Positions 17,908-25,809 of a stretch of 41,548 nucleotides of DNA are shown in pieces. The stretch's first letter is position 1. Each line of letters begins with the position of its first letter. Location: NCBI GenBank assembly GCA_003161575.1, contig PMOE01000074.1, positions 1-41,548 of the forward strand, given 5' to 3'. Position numbers and translations under genes: made by a program. This stretch comes from Acidimicrobiaceae bacterium. Lineage in GTDB: Bacteria; Actinomycetota; Acidimicrobiia; Acidimicrobiales; RAAP-2. The notes beneath the pieces are model-generated. The model saw nothing but the letters and a program-made list of their open reading frames with translations, was not told the origin of the DNA and made no database searches.

Positions 17908-19380
17908 CTACGTGATCCAGATGATGCTCTGAGGCTCGCTATATGCGAGTAGCCCGTAGTCACCCCCGTCCCGACCCACCCCGCTCATCTTGAATCCGCC
18001 GAAGGGCGCGTCGTGGTTGCGTTGCGCGGTGTTAATGCCGACGTGTCCCGCCCGCAGGCGCTTGGCCACCCGGAACGCGCGGGCGGCATCGCCCGAGAAG
18101 ACGTAGTCGTAGAGGCCGAACTCGGTGTCATTGGCGATGGCGATCCCTTCCTCGTCGTCGTCAAAAGGGATCATGGTGATCACCGGGCCAAAGATCTCCT
18201 CGCGGGCGACAGTGATGTCATTGGTGCCGGTGATCAGGGTCGGCGCGACGTAGAAGCCCTTGTCGAGATCGGCCGGGCGCTGACCGCCGACGATCACCTC
18301 GCCCCCCTCGCCGGCGGCGGTGGCGATGTACGCCTCGATGCGGTCCCGGTGGGCAGCCGAAATGACCGGCCCGATGATGGTGGCCTTGTCCGTGGGGTCC
18401 CCCACCTTCAAGAACCCGGACATCGTGACCAGGCCGTCGCGAACCTGCTCGAAGATGCTCCGGTGGACAACAGCTCGTGTCGGCGCGGTGCAGATTTGAC
18501 CTGAGTGGAAGGTCCAGGTCGATCCGATGCACCCGATGGCTCCTTTGATGTCGGCGTCGTCGAAGACCACGCAGGCGCCTTTGCCCCCGAGTTCGAGCAG
18601 GAGGCGTTTCATCGTCTTGCCCGCCGCCTCCATGATCCGGGTCCCGATTTGGGTCGAACCGGTGAAGCTGACCATGTCGACATCGGTCGAGTCGACCAGG
18701 GTTGCCGCAGGTTCGGGACCCGACGCGTTAACCAAGTTGACGACGCCTGGAGGAAACCCGACCTCGTCGAGGATGCGAACGAGCTCGACGATGGCCAAGG
18801 GGTCCTGGGGCGCGGGCTTGACGACGACGGTGTTGCCGGCGGCCAAGGCGGGCGCCACCTTGCCGGCCATGTTGACCATCGGGAAGTTGTACGACGTCAC
18901 GCAGGCGACGACCCCGACGGGCTGGCGGTTCACCATGCCGCCGACGATTCCCCCCGGTGCCAACGGTGTGGCCCCGACGACCTGGGGCAGGAGCGGGGTC
19001 TGAAGGACCGGGCGCGGGTCGCGTGCGTAGCGGGCGAAGCGGTCGGCGGCCACTGGTACCTGCATGCGCGAGCCGACAGCTGCGGTGGCCCCGGTCTCGG
19101 CGATCACCAGATCCAAAAGGTCGGCGGACTTGGCCCGGATGGCTTCCGCGGCCTTGAGCATGAGGGCGGAGCGCTCTTCGGTCGCCATCGCCGACCATTC
19201 CGGTAATGCTTCTCTCGCCGCTGCGGCGGCCGCCTCGGCGTCGGCCCCGCTGGCGTTGGGGGCCTGGCCGACCACCTCTTCGGTGGCCGGGTTGATGATG
19301 TCGTAGCTGGCGGCCGAGGCCTCGACCCATTTGCCCCCGATCAGGAGCTGCTGCTCGTTACGGGCGCTGGACTGGGACAT
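17908..19380 (-). CDS. aldehyde dehydrogenase family protein
   Basis: NAD(P)-dependent aldehyde dehydrogenase, 490 residues, full length. The catalytic Cys297 is in FHSGQICTAPTR, the general base Glu263 in LLLELGGKGA, and Asn165 in VTSYNFPM stabilises the oxyanion. FTGSTQIG binds the cofactor. The ATG at 19380 follows a GAGGAG ribosome binding site. Upstream is a CTGACG-N3-CGTCAG palindrome shared with two acyl-CoA operons in this window, implying control with them. Transcribed towards the sphingosine-phosphate-lyase-like gene, whose aldehyde product it could oxidise; a steroid or terpenoid aldehyde is equally possible. Confidence 0.95.
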   Translation of the reverse strand: MSQSSARNEQQLLIGGKWVEASAASYDIINPATEEVVGQAPNASGADAEAAAAAAREALPEWSAMATEERSALMLKAAEAIRAKSADLLDLVIAETGATAAVGSRMQVPVAADRFARYARDPRPVLQTPLLPQVVGATPLAPGGIVGGMVNRQPVGVVACVTSYNFPMVNMAGKVAPALAAGNTVVVKPAPQDPLAIVELVRILDEVGFPPGVVNLVNASGPEPAATLVDSTDVDMVSFTGSTQIGTRIMEAAGKTMKRLLLELGGKGACVVFDDADIKGAIGCIGSTWTFHSGQICTAPTRAVVHRSIFEQVRDGLVTMSGFLKVGDPTDKATIIGPVISAAHRDRIEAYIATAAGEGGEVIVGGQRPADLDKGFYVAPTLITGTNDITVAREEIFGPVITMIPFDDDEEGIAIANDTEFGLYDYVFSGDAARAFRVAKRLRAGHVGINTAQRNHDAPFGGFKMSGVGRDGGDYGLLAYSEPQSIIWIT

Positions 19381-19437
19381 GGGGACTCCTCGGGAGGCTG
19401 CTCGGGGCCCGTTGCCGACGGGGCCGGACGCGGGTTT

Positions 19438-19452
19438 CTGACGCTACGTCAG
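19438..19452. promoter_or_regulatory. operator-like palindrome upstream of aldehyde dehydrogenase
   Basis: CTGACG-CTA-CGTCAG, perfect over two 6-bp arms, 58-72 bases before the dehydrogenase start. The same core occurs at 28255-28275 and in weaker form at 37292-37310. Confidence 0.6.
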
Positions 19453-19492
19453 CATTTTGATCGGCGTTTGTACACCTGGTGGACCCATGATG

Positions 19493-19501
19493 TTATCCAC
19501 A
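19493..19501 (+). other. isolated DnaA-box-like 9-mer
   Basis: TTATCCACA matches the consensus DnaA box exactly. Only one copy is present and no origin features surround it, so chance or a titration/regulatory site is more likely than an origin. Confidence 0.35.
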
Positions 19502-19512
19502 GGGGTCCGTAC

Positions 19513-19564
19513 GCGGAACGGGAGGGCCAAAAGGCCCTCCCGCCCAACCAGGCAACCGTTCCGC
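19513..19564. other. nested inverted repeats (structured RNA or terminator-like element)
   Basis: Inner hairpin: CGGGAGGGCC-AAAA-GGCCCTCCCG, a perfect 10-bp stem at 19519-19542. Outer arms: GCGGAACGG (19513-19521) and CCGTTCCGC (19556-19564), a perfect 9-bp match that overlaps the inner stem by 3 bases, so the two stems nest or compete. No T run follows on either strand. It lies in a gene-poor divergent region, not directly after a gene. Confidence 0.6.
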
Positions 19565-19632
19565 CCCCCCCTTTGACTAAAGCGTGAGCGCGCCAAAGCC
19601 CCGTGTCCAGTACCAGGGGGTAACTGACATCA

Positions 19633-19842
19633 CGCCCCCGTCGCACGGAATGGTTGCCGAGCGTGGACCGGGATGCAGTCCTGGCGTTTGAGCCCGATCA
19701 CCTGTGGGATGGACACGACGCTCGGCGGCAGGGGAACCTCGGGGATCTTGCCGTTGACCAGATCCTCAACGGTCGCGATTTGGATTTTCGCTATCACCTG
19801 TTCCGTCCCCCCGGGCCGGAACCGCCAATAATGAGGCCCCGG
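19633..19842 (-). pseudogene. decayed gene fragment, possibly DNA methyltransferase C-terminus
   Basis: On the minus strand an open frame of 70 codons, bounded by TGA stops and without a good start, encodes IAKIQIATVEDLVNGKIPEV followed by PLPPSV. This resembles the closing segment (KIQIxTVEDLLxGKxPxxP) found at the end of site-specific DNA methyltransferases, but the whole catalytic part is absent. Read the other way, the region also lacks protein character up to the DUF35 start. I infer a relic of a lost gene; a chance resemblance is possible because the stretch is short. Confidence 0.4.
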
Positions 19843-19914
19843 TCATCAGACCGGCCGTTGGGGCGGGACCCGGCGGAGCGCGCCACGAGGTGTCGCAGAA
19901 GGAGGGGACCGATC

Positions 19915-20382
19915 GTGCCAGGCAATAGCGGGATCGACGCACTCATGATTCCCGTCGCCGACGAAGAGTCGGCCGGGTTCTGGGAAGGTACTGCCGGAGG
20001 GGAGCTGCGAATGCAGGCCTGCACGGCCTGCGGGCGATTGCGCTTCCCGCCGCAGGTGATGTGTCCACACTGCCGCTCGACAGGCCGGGACTGGCGACCG
20101 GTGTCGGGCAGCGGGACGGTCTGGTCATTCGTCGTTCCCCATCCACCGCTGCTGGCGGCCTATACCGAGCTGGCGCCGTACAACGTGATCGTTGTCGCGC
20201 TCGAAGAGGATGCTGCGCTGCGGATCGTCGGCAACCTTGTAACCCGGCCCGGTGGTCCGATCAACGAGATCGACCCGGCAACCATTCGTATCGGCGAGCC
20301 GGTCCGGGTCGTCTTCAGCGCCCGCCCGGGCCCGGGAGGCCTCGAGGTCTTCTTGCCCGAATGGGTGCGGGCTCAGGAGTAG
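19915..20382 (+). CDS. Zn-ribbon domain-containing OB-fold protein (DUF35)
   Basis: About 155 residues. An N-terminal helix precedes a rubredoxin-like zinc ribbon with Cys36, Cys39, Cys50 and Cys53 (CTACGRLRFPPQVMCPHC), then a C-terminal OB fold beginning near GSGTVWSFVVPHPP. DUF35 proteins bind acyl-CoA and act as partners of thiolase-like or MaoC-like proteins, as ChsH2 does in cholesterol side-chain breakdown. The GTG at 19915 has a perfect AAGGAGGGG at 19899-19907; the longer open frame from 19654 is antisense to the decayed fragment. No thiolase is adjacent here, unlike the DUF35 gene at 38497, so its partner must be elsewhere. Confidence 0.9.
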   Translation: MPGNSGIDALMIPVADEESAGFWEGTAGGELRMQACTACGRLRFPPQVMCPHCRSTGRDWRPVSGSGTVWSFVVPHPPLLAAYTELAPYNVIVVALEEDAALRIVGNLVTRPGGPINEIDPATIRIGEPVRVVFSARPGPGGLEVFLPEWVRAQE

Positions 20383-20409
20383 TCCCGCCGGCGCGGGCGC
20401 ACCGGTCGG

Positions 20410-20435
20410 AGCCAAGCCGAGACGGTTCGGTGGCT
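20410..20435. terminator. hairpin in convergent gap
   Basis: AGCCA/TGGCT and CCGA/TCGG arms around a GACGGT loop with a 2-base bulge. Placed between the convergent stops of the DUF35 and aldolase genes, so it may terminate both. No T tract. Confidence 0.4.
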
Positions 20436-20472
20436 GATGGTGCACGCCACGCTTCGGGAGCTCCCAGGCGGG

Positions 20473-21237
20473 TCAGTCGAGCAGGTCGGGCTGTTCTGTC
20501 ACGATCCGATCGAAGAGCGGTTGAAAACTGAACCGCCCCGCGAGGTGCGAACCGACCTGAGAGTGAGTCAACTGCGCACTTTCAGCGCTGATGTGGATCG
20601 GCGTTCCAGCAGCGGAGGCGAGCAGCTGGGCCTGACAGGACCGCTCCATCGTGATGAACCACCACGCGGCCTCATCAACACTCTGGCCGACCGTGAGCAG
20701 CCCGTGGTTCCGCAGAATCACTGCCTTGTAATCACCGAGCGCGTGGGCGATCCGTTTTCCCTCTTCGGTGTTGAGCACAACGCCGGTGAAGTCATCGAAG
20801 AGTCCATGGTCCTCGTAGAACGCGCAGACGTCCTGAGTGATCGGTTCGAGTAGCCGGCCCAAACTCGACCAGGCCTTTCCGTGCAGCGAATGAGCGTGCG
20901 CGGCGGCAGTCACATCGGGGCGAGCTGCATGGACCTGTGAGTGGATGGCGAAGGCGGCCGTATTGACCATCCCGGCACCTTCGACGATCTCGCTCGAATC
21001 GTTGACAAGAATCAGGTCACTTGTGCGGATGCGGCCGAAGTGCATCCCAAAGGGGTTCACCCAGAAGTGATCCGCCCGCTCGGGGTCGCGGGCGGTGATG
21101 TGGCCGGCCACTCCCTCGTCGAATCCGAACTTGGAGAACAGGCGGAAGGCGCCGGCGAGCCGTTGCTTTCGGTAGGCACGCTCGAGCGCTGGGTCGTCGT
21201 AGGCCCCAGCGTCGGGATGTGCGATGACATCGGTCAT
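20473..21237 (-). CDS. class II aldolase/adducin family protein
   Basis: Zinc-dependent aldolase fold, 254 residues. Metal ligands His114 and His116 lie in VTAAAHAHSLHGKAW and His178 in AVILRNHGLLTVG, the standard AraD/fuculose aldolase set. The early segment FDEGVAGHITARDPE matches the family's substrate phosphate loop, though here it is degenerate. Members include aldolases, epimerases and decarboxylases; many actinobacterial ones lie in lipid or steroid gene sets with no defined role. The ATG at 21237 follows GAGGAG. Upstream is about 200 bases without a gene. Confidence 0.88.
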   Translation of the reverse strand: MTDVIAHPDAGAYDDPALERAYRKQRLAGAFRLFSKFGFDEGVAGHITARDPERADHFWVNPFGMHFGRIRTSDLILVNDSSEIVEGAGMVNTAAFAIHSQVHAARPDVTAAAHAHSLHGKAWSSLGRLLEPITQDVCAFYEDHGLFDDFTGVVLNTEEGKRIAHALGDYKAVILRNHGLLTVGQSVDEAAWWFITMERSCQAQLLASAAGTPIHISAESAQLTHSQVGSHLAGRFSFQPLFDRIVTEQPDLLD

Positions 21238-21435
21238 TGGGACTCCTCAAGGTGTGACGGGTGCTGCCCCCAGTGTAAAGAACCCGGAGCGGAGCCACAC
21301 TCGTCGGCCACGGTGGTCAAGGTCCGCTGCTGGGAGTGGCTCACCCGCCACAAGACCGGTTCCGGATGAAACGGGTCGAATTGCTGCGGGGGAGGCGGCG
21401 GATGGTCGCGGCCACCTTGGGGAGGACCGAGAGGC

Positions 21436-22272
21436 TCACGGCGCTGATCCGGCTTGCCACCGTTGCCCAGCGACCGCTCCGCCGTCGACGAGGAGGTCAT
21501 TGCCGGTGATGAAGGACGATTCGGGCCCAGTCAGGAACGCCGCGGCGCCCGCAATGTCGTCGGGGGTTCCCAGCCGGCGGGCACCGGAGAGATCGATCAT
21601 GGACTGCATATAGGCGCCCATCGGGCCTTGGAGTTCCTCCACACCCATCGGGGTGGAGATGACTCCGGGGCTGATGGTGTTCAGCCGGGCACCTTTGCCT
21701 CCCCACGCGTGCGCGGCGGCCTGCACGCGCAACTGGTTGCCTCGCTTCGCTACGACATATGCCACCGCGCTGTCTGGGGCATCGAGGTCGATCTCTGAGT
21801 GCCCCAGGAGCAGGTCCGTAGGCGCAGTCGCGAGGTGCCGTTCGAGATCACCGGACAGCGATGCGAACTGGCCGGCCATGCTGGCAACGCAGACCAGTGA
21901 CATGGTAGGGGAGGCGACGGCGAAGAAGGCGTCGATGACGTGGGCGGTGCCGAGTAGATCCACCTGGTAGATCTGCCGGGCCGTCGCCGTAACGGGCGAG
22001 ACACCAGCAGTGTGGACGACGGCCTCGATGCGGCCGTGGCTCCGCGCAGCTTTGGCCAGCTGCTCGACCGAACCACGGTCCGAGACGTCTGTCCCAAGAC
22101 CTTCGACCGTGTGTCCTTCGCCTTGCAGAGCAGCCAGAGCGTTTTCGAGGCGCGTTGCAGAGGAGTCGGCCAGCACCAGCAGCCGTCCGCTGGCAAATCG
22201 CCGCGCCATGGCCATTCCCATGCCACCCGCACCGATGACGACGACAGTGTTGCGATCCAGATGGCTCACCAT
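21436..22272 (-). CDS. SDR family oxidoreductase
   Basis: Short-chain dehydrogenase of 278 residues. The cofactor loop is VVVIGAGGMGMAMARRF, an unusual GAGGMG form of the TGxxxGxG motif. Catalytic residues are Ser131 (VASMAGQ), Tyr172 and Lys176 (YVVAK). About 40 residues separate Ser and Tyr, against roughly 13 in classical members, an insertion as in 3-alpha-hydroxysteroid dehydrogenase/carbonyl reductase. The C-terminus FITGNDLLVDGGAV is standard. The ATG at 22272 is preferred over a TTG at 22305. A steroid or sterol-like substrate is suggested by the insertion only. Confidence 0.88.
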   Translation of the reverse strand: MVSHLDRNTVVVIGAGGMGMAMARRFASGRLLVLADSSATRLENALAALQGEGHTVEGLGTDVSDRGSVEQLAKAARSHGRIEAVVHTAGVSPVTATARQIYQVDLLGTAHVIDAFFAVASPTMSLVCVASMAGQFASLSGDLERHLATAPTDLLLGHSEIDLDAPDSAVAYVVAKRGNQLRVQAAAHAWGGKGARLNTISPGVISTPMGVEELQGPMGAYMQSMIDLSGARRLGTPDDIAGAAAFLTGPESSFITGNDLLVDGGAVAGQRWQAGSAP

Positions 22273-22308
22273 AGGGGTACGAACACGGCTCTCTGAGAGA
22301 ACCAAATG

Positions 22309-22944
22309 TCAGCAGGCCGGTTGATTGAGACCCCCGCAACTGTGGCCGAAGGCGACGATGAGGATGACTACTACGACGCCCAAGCCCACGACGACGAAGC
22401 CGATGATGATCCCTGCCAGCGCCAGACCTTCGCCCTTCTGGACGCCACCGGCGGCTCTGATCTGGGATCGGGCGATGAAGCCGAAGATGATGCCGAGGAT
22501 GGCCCCGATCCCGCACAGGACGCCGGCGATCGAGCAGACCAGCGAGGCGACCGCCATGCCGCTGGTCGTCGGGGCATTGGCGTAGGGCACCGTGTACGCG
22601 CTGGGGGCGTACGCACCTTGGACCGGCTGTTGGTACCACTGCCCGTCGGCTGATTGAGCCCATCCCGCTCCGTAGGGCGAGCCCTGCGGCGGCGCCTGAG
22701 CGGGCGGGTATTGCGCGGGCGGCGGTGAACCCGGGGGCTGAGATTGCGGCGGCGCCTGAGCGGGCGGGTATTGCGCGGGCGGCGGTGAACCCGGGGGCTG
22801 GGATTGCGGCGGCGCCTGAGCGGGCGGGTATTGCGCGGGCGGCGGTGAACCCGGGGGCTGGGATTGCGGCGGCGGGAGAGGTTGGCCGGACGGCGTTGGC
22901 GGTTCGGGCCCTTGTCCGGGGTATTGCGGCGGTCCCACCATCAT
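22309..22944 (-). CDS. DUF4190 membrane protein with proline-rich repeats
   Basis: About 211 residues. The first 100 residues are Pro/Gln/Gly-rich and contain a 20-residue unit (QSQPPGSPPPAQYPPAQAPP) in three copies. Two transmembrane helices follow (SGMAVASLVCSIAGVLCGIG to IIFGFIARSQI, and LALAGIIIGFVVVGLGVVVVI), the DUF4190 pattern. The ATG at 22944 has AAAGGGAG just upstream. Such proteins are common in actinobacteria, probably exposing the proline-rich part to the cytoplasm or cell wall, with no known biochemical role. Confidence 0.88.
   Translation of the reverse strand: MMVGPPQYPGQGPEPPTPSGQPLPPPQSQPPGSPPPAQYPPAQAPPQSQPPGSPPPAQYPPAQAPPQSQPPGSPPPAQYPPAQAPPQGSPYGAGWAQSADGQWYQQPVQGAYAPSAYTVPYANAPTTSGMAVASLVCSIAGVLCGIGAILGIIFGFIARSQIRAAGGVQKGEGLALAGIIIGFVVVGLGVVVVILIVAFGHSCGGLNQPAC
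22685..22874. repeat. 60-bp tandem repeat, three copies
   Basis: The unit of exactly 60 bp recurs starting at about 22685, 22745 and 22805 with a partial fourth copy. Copies differ by about one base, and the unit codes for 20 residues of the DUF4190 protein. Near-identity at the DNA level indicates recent duplication. Confidence 0.9.
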
Positions 22945-23056
22945 GTCTCCCTTTGTCGACCGAGGGCCACGCTAGTCAGATTGGCCCCAGCCGTCCGGGA
23001 TGTGGTCGACCGTGAGCCGGTCGGACCCGACGTGCGGTCGCGCTGGACCGCGTCGC

Positions 23057-23716
23057 TCACGGATCGCCGGCCGAATGCCCCTCATCGTGGGCGCCGGGGT
23101 CCGAAAGACCGTTCCTGGGCCGGTCGATCGGCTCGGCGGTGGCCTCGATGGCACCTCCATGGCGTCCCAGCGTGTCCTTTTGGCCGGCCGCCCCGAAACC
23201 GGCCCACCAAACGCCCGGTACCTCTTCGGCTCGAGCCTCGATCGGCCCGTTCGATCGGAGGAGTCCGAGCGCCCGGCGCTGGACCACCGCGCCCTGGATG
23301 CCCAAGGTGACCCCGAGATACAACAGCAGGGTGGCCGAGGCCAGGTTGGTCGTCCCCCCGGCCCCGCCGATCCACCGGTCGGCGACGAAGTGCACGGCGA
23401 GGGAGAACGCCCACAGGGCCATCGTGAGCCAGGTTCCCTGGCGAAGCACCAGACCCTGGGTGTTCCAGATCCTGACGGTCATGGCCCGCAGTGCCCCAAG
23501 GACTCCGGCCCCGATGACCAAAGTGGCGAGGACCTCCCACAACGTGCGTGCCGTCAGGTTGTGGTGGTCGGTGTAGGCGAGCAGCTGCAAGAAGCCGAGG
23601 AGGCCGATCACGATCGGGGTCCTCAGCCTGAGGCGCGGGGGCACCCGGCGTATTCGGCGCTGGCGGTAGAGGACCAAAACCACCAGGGTGACATTGAAGA
23701 CAATGGTGAGGGTCAC
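23057..23716 (-). CDS. integral membrane protein, function unknown
   Basis: About 219 residues with about five hydrophobic helices: MTLTIVFNVTLVVLVLY, TPIVIGLLGFLQLLAY, WEVLATLVIGAGVLGALRAMTV, WLTMALWAFSLAVHFVADRWI and ASATLLLYLGVTLGIQGAVV. A charged, probably cytoplasmic tail of about 55 residues follows. The arrangement recalls the DUF1453/CcdC-like proteins, but no conserved Cys pair is seen. The GTG at 23716 has GTGAGGGG upstream. No functional partner is apparent. Confidence 0.7.
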   Translation of the reverse strand: MTLTIVFNVTLVVLVLYRQRRIRRVPPRLRLRTPIVIGLLGFLQLLAYTDHHNLTARTLWEVLATLVIGAGVLGALRAMTVRIWNTQGLVLRQGTWLTMALWAFSLAVHFVADRWIGGAGGTTNLASATLLLYLGVTLGIQGAVVQRRALGLLRSNGPIEARAEEVPGVWWAGFGAAGQKDTLGRHGGAIEATAEPIDRPRNGLSDPGAHDEGHSAGDP

Positions 23717-23770
23717 GGCCCCTCACAGGTTATGCGCCGAGGTCCGTCGCGGTCGCGCCCAGGCGACGAC

Positions 23771-24766
23771 TCAATCGTTGAGCAGTGGTCCGACCAGGGC
23801 GCCGAACGCGGATACCTGGTCGCAGTACTCGGCCACCGACCGGGCCATGAAGCGCACCTGCAGATGGTTCACCCCCATGGCGCCCAGCTCCCGTAGTGAT
23901 TCGGCGATCTTTTCGGCGCCACCGGTGACGACCCATTTGGGTTGGGCCCAGTCGTCGTCACCGCCCGATCCCGACCCGGTCAGGTACAGCGGTTCGACGA
24001 TGGTGCCGATGTCGAGGGGCGCCCCGCCCCGCACCTCCTCGCGCAAGCGCCGCAGCTCGTCGATCTGGGCGGCCAGGTCCGTGCGGCGGGTCCCCTGGGG
24101 GAGCCAGCCGTCGCCCAGCGCAGCCGTGCGCCGGATCGCCGGCCCACTCGACCCGCCGATCCAGATCGGGGGTCGCGGGGTTTGGACGGGCCGGGGTGCG
24201 ACCGCCATGGACGACACCGGCCAGCGGGGGCCGGGCAGGTCGGGATATTCCTCGGTGAAGGCCGCAGCCAGGGCGACGATGGCCTCGTCGGTGTGGCGGC
24301 CCCGCGCCGCGAAGTCACCGGTCAGCATCTCGTACTCCTCGGGCACATGGCCCGCCCCAACGCCCACGATCAGCCGGCCTCCCGAGAGCAGGTCGAGGGT
24401 GGCCAGTTCCTTGGCGGCGCGCAGCGGGTGGCGCTGGGCCAGGATCAGCACGTGGCTCAAGAGTCGGACCTGTGTGGTGATGCCGGCCAGCCAACCCAAG
24501 GTGGCGGTGGTGTCGTACCAGATGGTGCCCATGGACTCGGCCAGGCGCTTGGGGATGGCCGTGTGATCGCAGACCCCGAGGTAGAAGAAGCCCGCGCGAT
24601 CCGCCGCCTCCGCTACTTGGGCGATCTCCGCGGGCCCGGCCCGGGTCTCCCACTCGGCGACGTAGATCGATGACTGCGACTGCACCGGGAGCTGCATGCC
24701 AAAGACCACCTGGCCGTCGGGTACCACGGTGACCACGTCGGCGGGGGCGGGGGCGAGCTCTGTCAT
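23771..24766 (-). CDS. LLM class flavin/F420-dependent oxidoreductase
   Basis: Luciferase-like protein of 331 residues. Family marks are FGMQLPVQSQ, GFFYLGVCDHTAIPKR, the LATLDLLSGGRLIVGVGAGH turn and WIGGSSGPAIRRTAALGDGW. The GAGH and GGSSGPA loops match the F420-binding members. The ATG at 24766 follows GAGGAG. It is the last gene of an apparent operon behind the amidohydrolase and acyl-CoA dehydrogenase pair, and likely carries out an F420- or FMN-dependent reduction or oxygenation on the same substrate. Substrate unknown. Confidence 0.88.
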   Translation of the reverse strand: MTELAPAPADVVTVVPDGQVVFGMQLPVQSQSSIYVAEWETRAGPAEIAQVAEAADRAGFFYLGVCDHTAIPKRLAESMGTIWYDTTATLGWLAGITTQVRLLSHVLILAQRHPLRAAKELATLDLLSGGRLIVGVGAGHVPEEYEMLTGDFAARGRHTDEAIVALAAAFTEEYPDLPGPRWPVSSMAVAPRPVQTPRPPIWIGGSSGPAIRRTAALGDGWLPQGTRRTDLAAQIDELRRLREEVRGGAPLDIGTIVEPLYLTGSGSGGDDDWAQPKWVVTGGAEKIAESLRELGAMGVNHLQVRFMARSVAEYCDQVSAFGALVGPLLND

Positions 24767-24802
24767 TGATGCGACTCCTCTTCTCGGTCTGCCGTCGGCT
24801 GC

Positions 24803-25807
24803 TCAATAGCGGGCGGCCACGGTGCGTGCCAACGCGCCCAAAGGACCGAGCGAGGAGGCGAGCACCCGGGCACGCATCAGATACAAGTGGACGGGGACCT
24901 CCCAGGTGAACCCCATGCCGCCGTGTACCTGAATGGACGTCTTGGCGTTGGCGATGGCCGCCTCGGCCGCCAGCAGGGCGGCACCGGCGGCGGCGCGAAC
25001 CGTATCGCCGGTGTCGGGTTGATCGGCGGTGACCGCCGCTACGTCCACCGCGGCGCGGGCCACTTCGGCGCGCACCAGCATGTCGGCACACAGATGCTTG
25101 ACCGCCTGGAAGGAGCCGATGGGCCGGCCGAACTGTTGGCGCTCCTTGGCGTAGTCGACGGCCATCGAGCAGGTGGCCGCGGCCATACCGGCGCACAGCG
25201 CTCCGGTGAGGATGTGGGTCCCTTGGGTGAAGCGGATCGCGGTGTCGCGGTCCCCAACCGGATCTCCTTCGGGCAATGAGGTGAGCACCGACAGCGGGGT
25301 CAGCGGGTCGAGAGGGTGGGCGATGGGCTCGGCTTCGAGGTCGTCGGTGCTGAGCACCGACAGGAGGCCATCGTGGCCCACGACGATCATGGCGTCGAGA
25401 GAGGCGAGGTGCTCGACAATTAGGGGCACTCGGGCCCCGGTGTCGGACATTCTCGGTCGTGTGACGGCTCCCACCACGGTCGTCCCGTCGGCCGCCCCGG
25501 CGAACAGGGGCGAGTCGGTGAGCCCGGCGGCCAGGTGCGAAGCCACCAGTGGTCCAGGTACCAGGCCCCGGCCAAGCTCTTCGAATACCACCGCGGCGTC
25601 GGCCATCCCGAGTCCCACACCGCCCTCGTCTTCGGCAACGGTCAGCGAGAACACCCCGGCCTCGCCGAGCGCCGCCCAGTCGTCGGGGTCGACCACCAAC
25701 GGGGTGCCCTCGCGGCGGCGGATGCGTTCCATCGAGAAACGGCCGGCCACGATGGCCCGGACCACCCCGGCCAGCGCGTCCTGGTCCAAGCTGTGTTCGA
25801 GGTCCAC
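24803..25807 (-). CDS. acyl-CoA dehydrogenase, small subunit type
   Basis: About 334 residues, shorter than a standard acyl-CoA dehydrogenase. The recognisable C-terminal half has YAKERQQFGRPIGSFQAVKH and VHGGMGFTWEVPVHLYLMRA; the N-terminal half is divergent. It starts with a GTG two bases after the stop of the adjacent large subunit, so the two are co-translated. Adjacent pairs of this kind in actinobacteria form alpha2-beta2 heterotetramers acting on steroid-type acyl-CoAs, as established for FadE28-FadE29 and FadE26-FadE27. The Glu of TWE is the obvious candidate base in this subunit. Substrate unknown. Confidence 0.88.
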   Translation of the reverse strand: MDLEHSLDQDALAGVVRAIVAGRFSMERIRRREGTPLVVDPDDWAALGEAGVFSLTVAEDEGGVGLGMADAAVVFEELGRGLVPGPLVASHLAAGLTDSPLFAGAADGTTVVGAVTRPRMSDTGARVPLIVEHLASLDAMIVVGHDGLLSVLSTDDLEAEPIAHPLDPLTPLSVLTSLPEGDPVGDRDTAIRFTQGTHILTGALCAGMAAATCSMAVDYAKERQQFGRPIGSFQAVKHLCADMLVRAEVARAAVDVAAVTADQPDTGDTVRAAAGAALLAAEAAIANAKTSIQVHGGMGFTWEVPVHLYLMRARVLASSLGPLGALARTVAARY

Positions 25808-25809
25808 GC

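Larger units (their letters stand above)
19381..19914. other. gene-poor divergent region, 534 bases
   Basis: Separates the aldehyde dehydrogenase from the DUF35 gene. It contains the operator-like palindrome, the DnaA-box-like 9-mer, the nested hairpin and the decayed fragment listed separately. No intact gene is supported here. Confidence 0.6.

Noticed and set aside
19493-19501. DnaA box as evidence for a replication origin
   Set aside because: A single 9-mer with no cluster, AT-rich unwinding region or dnaA/dnaN neighbours.
19449-19646. Minus-strand open frame of 65 codons
   Set aside because: It runs through the nested hairpin and DnaA-box-like site, has no ribosome binding site and no recognisable product.
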